Shown piece by piece: positions 15,892 to 17,284 of a stretch of DNA of 17,284 bases (the first letter of the stretch is position 1; each line of letters opens with the position of its first letter). Origin of the DNA: Pinguiococcus pyrenoidosus (Eukaryota > Sar > Pinguiophyceae > Pinguiochrysidales > Pinguiochrysidaceae); the NCBI GenBank assembly GCA_019677205.1, contig JAAMXY010002671.1, forward strand, positions 1-17,284. The letters run 5' to 3'. Under the pieces are notes generated by a model. That model did no database searches. It saw nothing but the letters and a program-made list of their open reading frames with translations, and was not told where the DNA came from. A program made the position numbers and the translations under genes.

Positions 15892-17284
15892 ATGGAGCAG
15901 GTGTTCTTCCATCTGCACCAGAGGACTGTTCTGGCCACCACGGCAGCGCTCAGCCGAAAGACGAGAAATCGGATCGAGTCGCTTTCGCTTTTGAGCGCAC
16001 TGCTGCTTTTGATCACGCTTCTCAGTGTGCATGTCCTGTTCGTGAACGTCCGCCGAGACTCCACGTGCTTATCCGAGCAGCTGGTGTCCCGGTTCGAGGG
16101 CGGATCGCCCTTGAGACACATCATCCAGGTGGAACTCGACGAGAAAGGGCCGACCGCGGACACGGAAGACGCCTCGGACGGAGACTATGTGAGCGCCAAA
16201 GACAGCTTCTTCTACTCCGAGGAGCTCAACCAGCAGGAAGTGCGAGCGTGCGCTGCGGACGTGCATCTGCACATGGACGCGCTGGAAGTGGCCGCGGATG
16301 TAGCCTCTGTGCGGGAGATGCTCGCGACTTGCCACATTCCCATCCCACCGACCTCGCTCCCTCCCGATCGGCTCGTGTACTTGTTCAGTGCTGAGAAGGG
16401 CTACCTGATGCTGCCGCCGGCGCTTCGGCAGAAGCATGGCATCGAGACGCAGCGGGTGCGAATTAGCGTGGAGGATGCATGCCTCGGACCGCCGGTGGTC
16501 CGGGGGATATTGAAGCACCTCCTGGGCTACGACACGGTCGTGATGAACTGGATCATCCACGCCAAGGCCTACCTCGTCGAGTCCGTCGCGAGACCGGACC
16601 AGCGACACGCTCTGAGCAGTCGCGGAGGCTTCCTTTACAACGTGCGCTCTGCCGAGCTTTTCAGCCTGAGCTTTGCGTCCGAGTTCCTGACGTACACGGG
16701 CGATGCGCCGAAGCTGGCGCTCTTCAAGCTGGGGGTGCTGCTCACGACGCTCTTCCTGTTCTTCACGACGACTACCTTGGTCTCCTTCACGCTGCGAGAG
16801 ACGCAAGAACGGATGCTGAGGTTCACGTACCACCTCCAGCATCAAGTGAGGCACAACTTGCCGTACGGGCCCCTGGTTTTCACGCATGTCGTCGAGTCCC
16901 TGGTGTTCGTGCCGATCATGGTGGGTATCCTTTTCTTCTTGTTCGAGTTCTTCAATGACCAGCTCCTGGCGTTTCTCGTGCTCTCCGTGGTTTGGCTCTG
17001 CGAGGTGTACTCGGTCGTTGCCGTCCGGACGACGCTGTCGACCCGATTCTTCCCGCGAATCTTCTTCATGTACCTGTCTCTGTTCCACATCTACTTCTTC
17101 TCCTTTCCTTATGGCTTCAGCTACCTAGCCTTGGCGTGCTGCGTCGCCTTTCTTTTCCATGCGGTCACTCTGTCGTGGAACCGATGGGAGGTCCCCGCGC
17201 TCGTGAGCGGCCAGATCACCATAGATCGACCGCGCATGGAAATCCCGTGGTATGGGCATCGCCAGGTGAGAAGCTCTGTGCCCC
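15892..17284 (+). CDS. TMEM259: membralin (TMEM259), 3' end missing
   Basis: Open from ATG 15892 to the window edge, at least 458 aa, no stop reached. Family features in order: a first membrane segment (about 30-52, LLSALLLLITLLSVHVLFV), an acidic luminal loop (about 82-105), YLFSAEKGYLMLPPALRQ, VSVED-like VRISVEDACLG, LGYDTVVMN, GGFLYNVRSAE, then SFTLRETQERMLRFTYHLQH, ESLVFVPIMVGILFFLFEFF, NDQLLAFLVLSVVWLCEVYS, FFPRIFFMYLSLFHIYFFS and WNRWEVPAL, with about five more membrane segments. Membralin is a conserved multi-pass ER membrane protein; in animals it is linked to ER-associated degradation and gamma-secretase regulation. The last bases contain CAG|GTGAGA at 17263-17271, a good phase-0 splice donor, so the first exon probably ends at 17265 and the remaining residues to the edge may be intronic. 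Confidence 0.94.
   Translation, partial: MEQVFFHLHQRTVLATTAALSRKTRNRIESLSLLSALLLLITLLSVHVLFVNVRRDSTCLSEQLVSRFEGGSPLRHIIQVELDEKGPTADTEDASDGDYVSAKDSFFYSEELNQQEVRACAADVHLHMDALEVAADVASVREMLATCHIPIPPTSLPPDRLVYLFSAEKGYLMLPPALRQKHGIETQRVRISVEDACLGPPVVRGILKHLLGYDTVVMNWIIHAKAYLVESVARPDQRHALSSRGGFLYNVRSAELFSLSFASEFLTYTGDAPKLALFKLGVLLTTLFLFFTTTTLVSFTLRETQERMLRFTYHLQHQVRHNLPYGPLVFTHVVESLVFVPIMVGILFFLFEFFNDQLLAFLVLSVVWLCEVYSVVAVRTTLSTRFFPRIFFMYLSLFHIYFFSFPYGFSYLALACCVAFLFHAVTLSWNRWEVPALVSGQITIDRPRMEIPWYGHRQVRSSVP

Noticed and set aside
16069-17088. 339-codon minus-strand open frame
   Set aside because: Antisense of membralin, whose frame is strongly conserved.
1-17284. tRNA/rRNA genes, transposons, viral or CRISPR elements
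   Set aside because: Read for B-box-like GGTTCGA sites (one at about 16090 lies inside membralin with no cloverleaf), terminal repeats, transposase or reverse-transcriptase motifs and spaced repeats; none held up.

Overview
The window is nuclear DNA of a eukaryote, most likely an alga with a complex (secondary, red-lineage) plastid. It is GC-rich by eye and has short GT-AG introns of about 65-125 nt. Two proteins (the VOC enzyme and the PDZ-PPR protein) begin with a short hydrophobic signal peptide followed at once by Phe-x-Pro (F19-V-P and F20-T-P), the bipartite ER-then-plastid signature known from stramenopiles, cryptophytes and haptophytes. IFT20 implies a flagellum. The order of the organism cannot be fixed from this sequence alone. 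A dinoflagellate is unlikely because genes alternate in strand and introns have ordinary GT-AG ends.

Eight genes fill the window and alternate strictly in strand (-,+,-,+,-,+,-,+). Left to right: a DUF493/YbeD-like protein (-, 94-787); a large beta-propeller protein resembling the TWD40-1 subunit of the TSET trafficking complex (+, 1243-4032); a plastid-targeted VOC/glyoxalase-fold enzyme (-, three exons, 4261-4889); nucleoporin NUP133 (+, two exons, 5239-8974); intraflagellar transport protein IFT20 (-, two exons, 8999-9491); kinetochore protein CENP-C/Mif2 (+, 9972-11753); a plastid-targeted protein with two PDZ-like modules and about ten PPR repeats (-, 12172-14826); and membralin/TMEM259 (+, 15892 to the window edge, 3' incomplete).

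The genes do not form one pathway. They are housekeeping functions (vesicle traffic, nuclear pore, cilium, kinetochore, ER membrane, plastid RNA) packed head-to-head and tail-to-tail. The head-to-head gaps hold likely bidirectional promoters, and in the NUP133 and CENP-C gaps these contain AT-rich islands that stand out from the GC-rich surroundings. Tail-to-tail gaps are 24 to 418 nt. All introns that could be reconstructed fall in phase 0.

Most unusual items: the PDZ-PPR fusion with a duplicated PDZ-like module; the TWD40-1-like protein that stops where plant homologues continue into a long helical half, with an out-of-frame coding-like stretch just beyond; the strict strand alternation; and a perfect 11-bp GC hairpin upstream of the first divergent pair. 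I see no convincing mobile element, CRISPR array, tRNA or rRNA.
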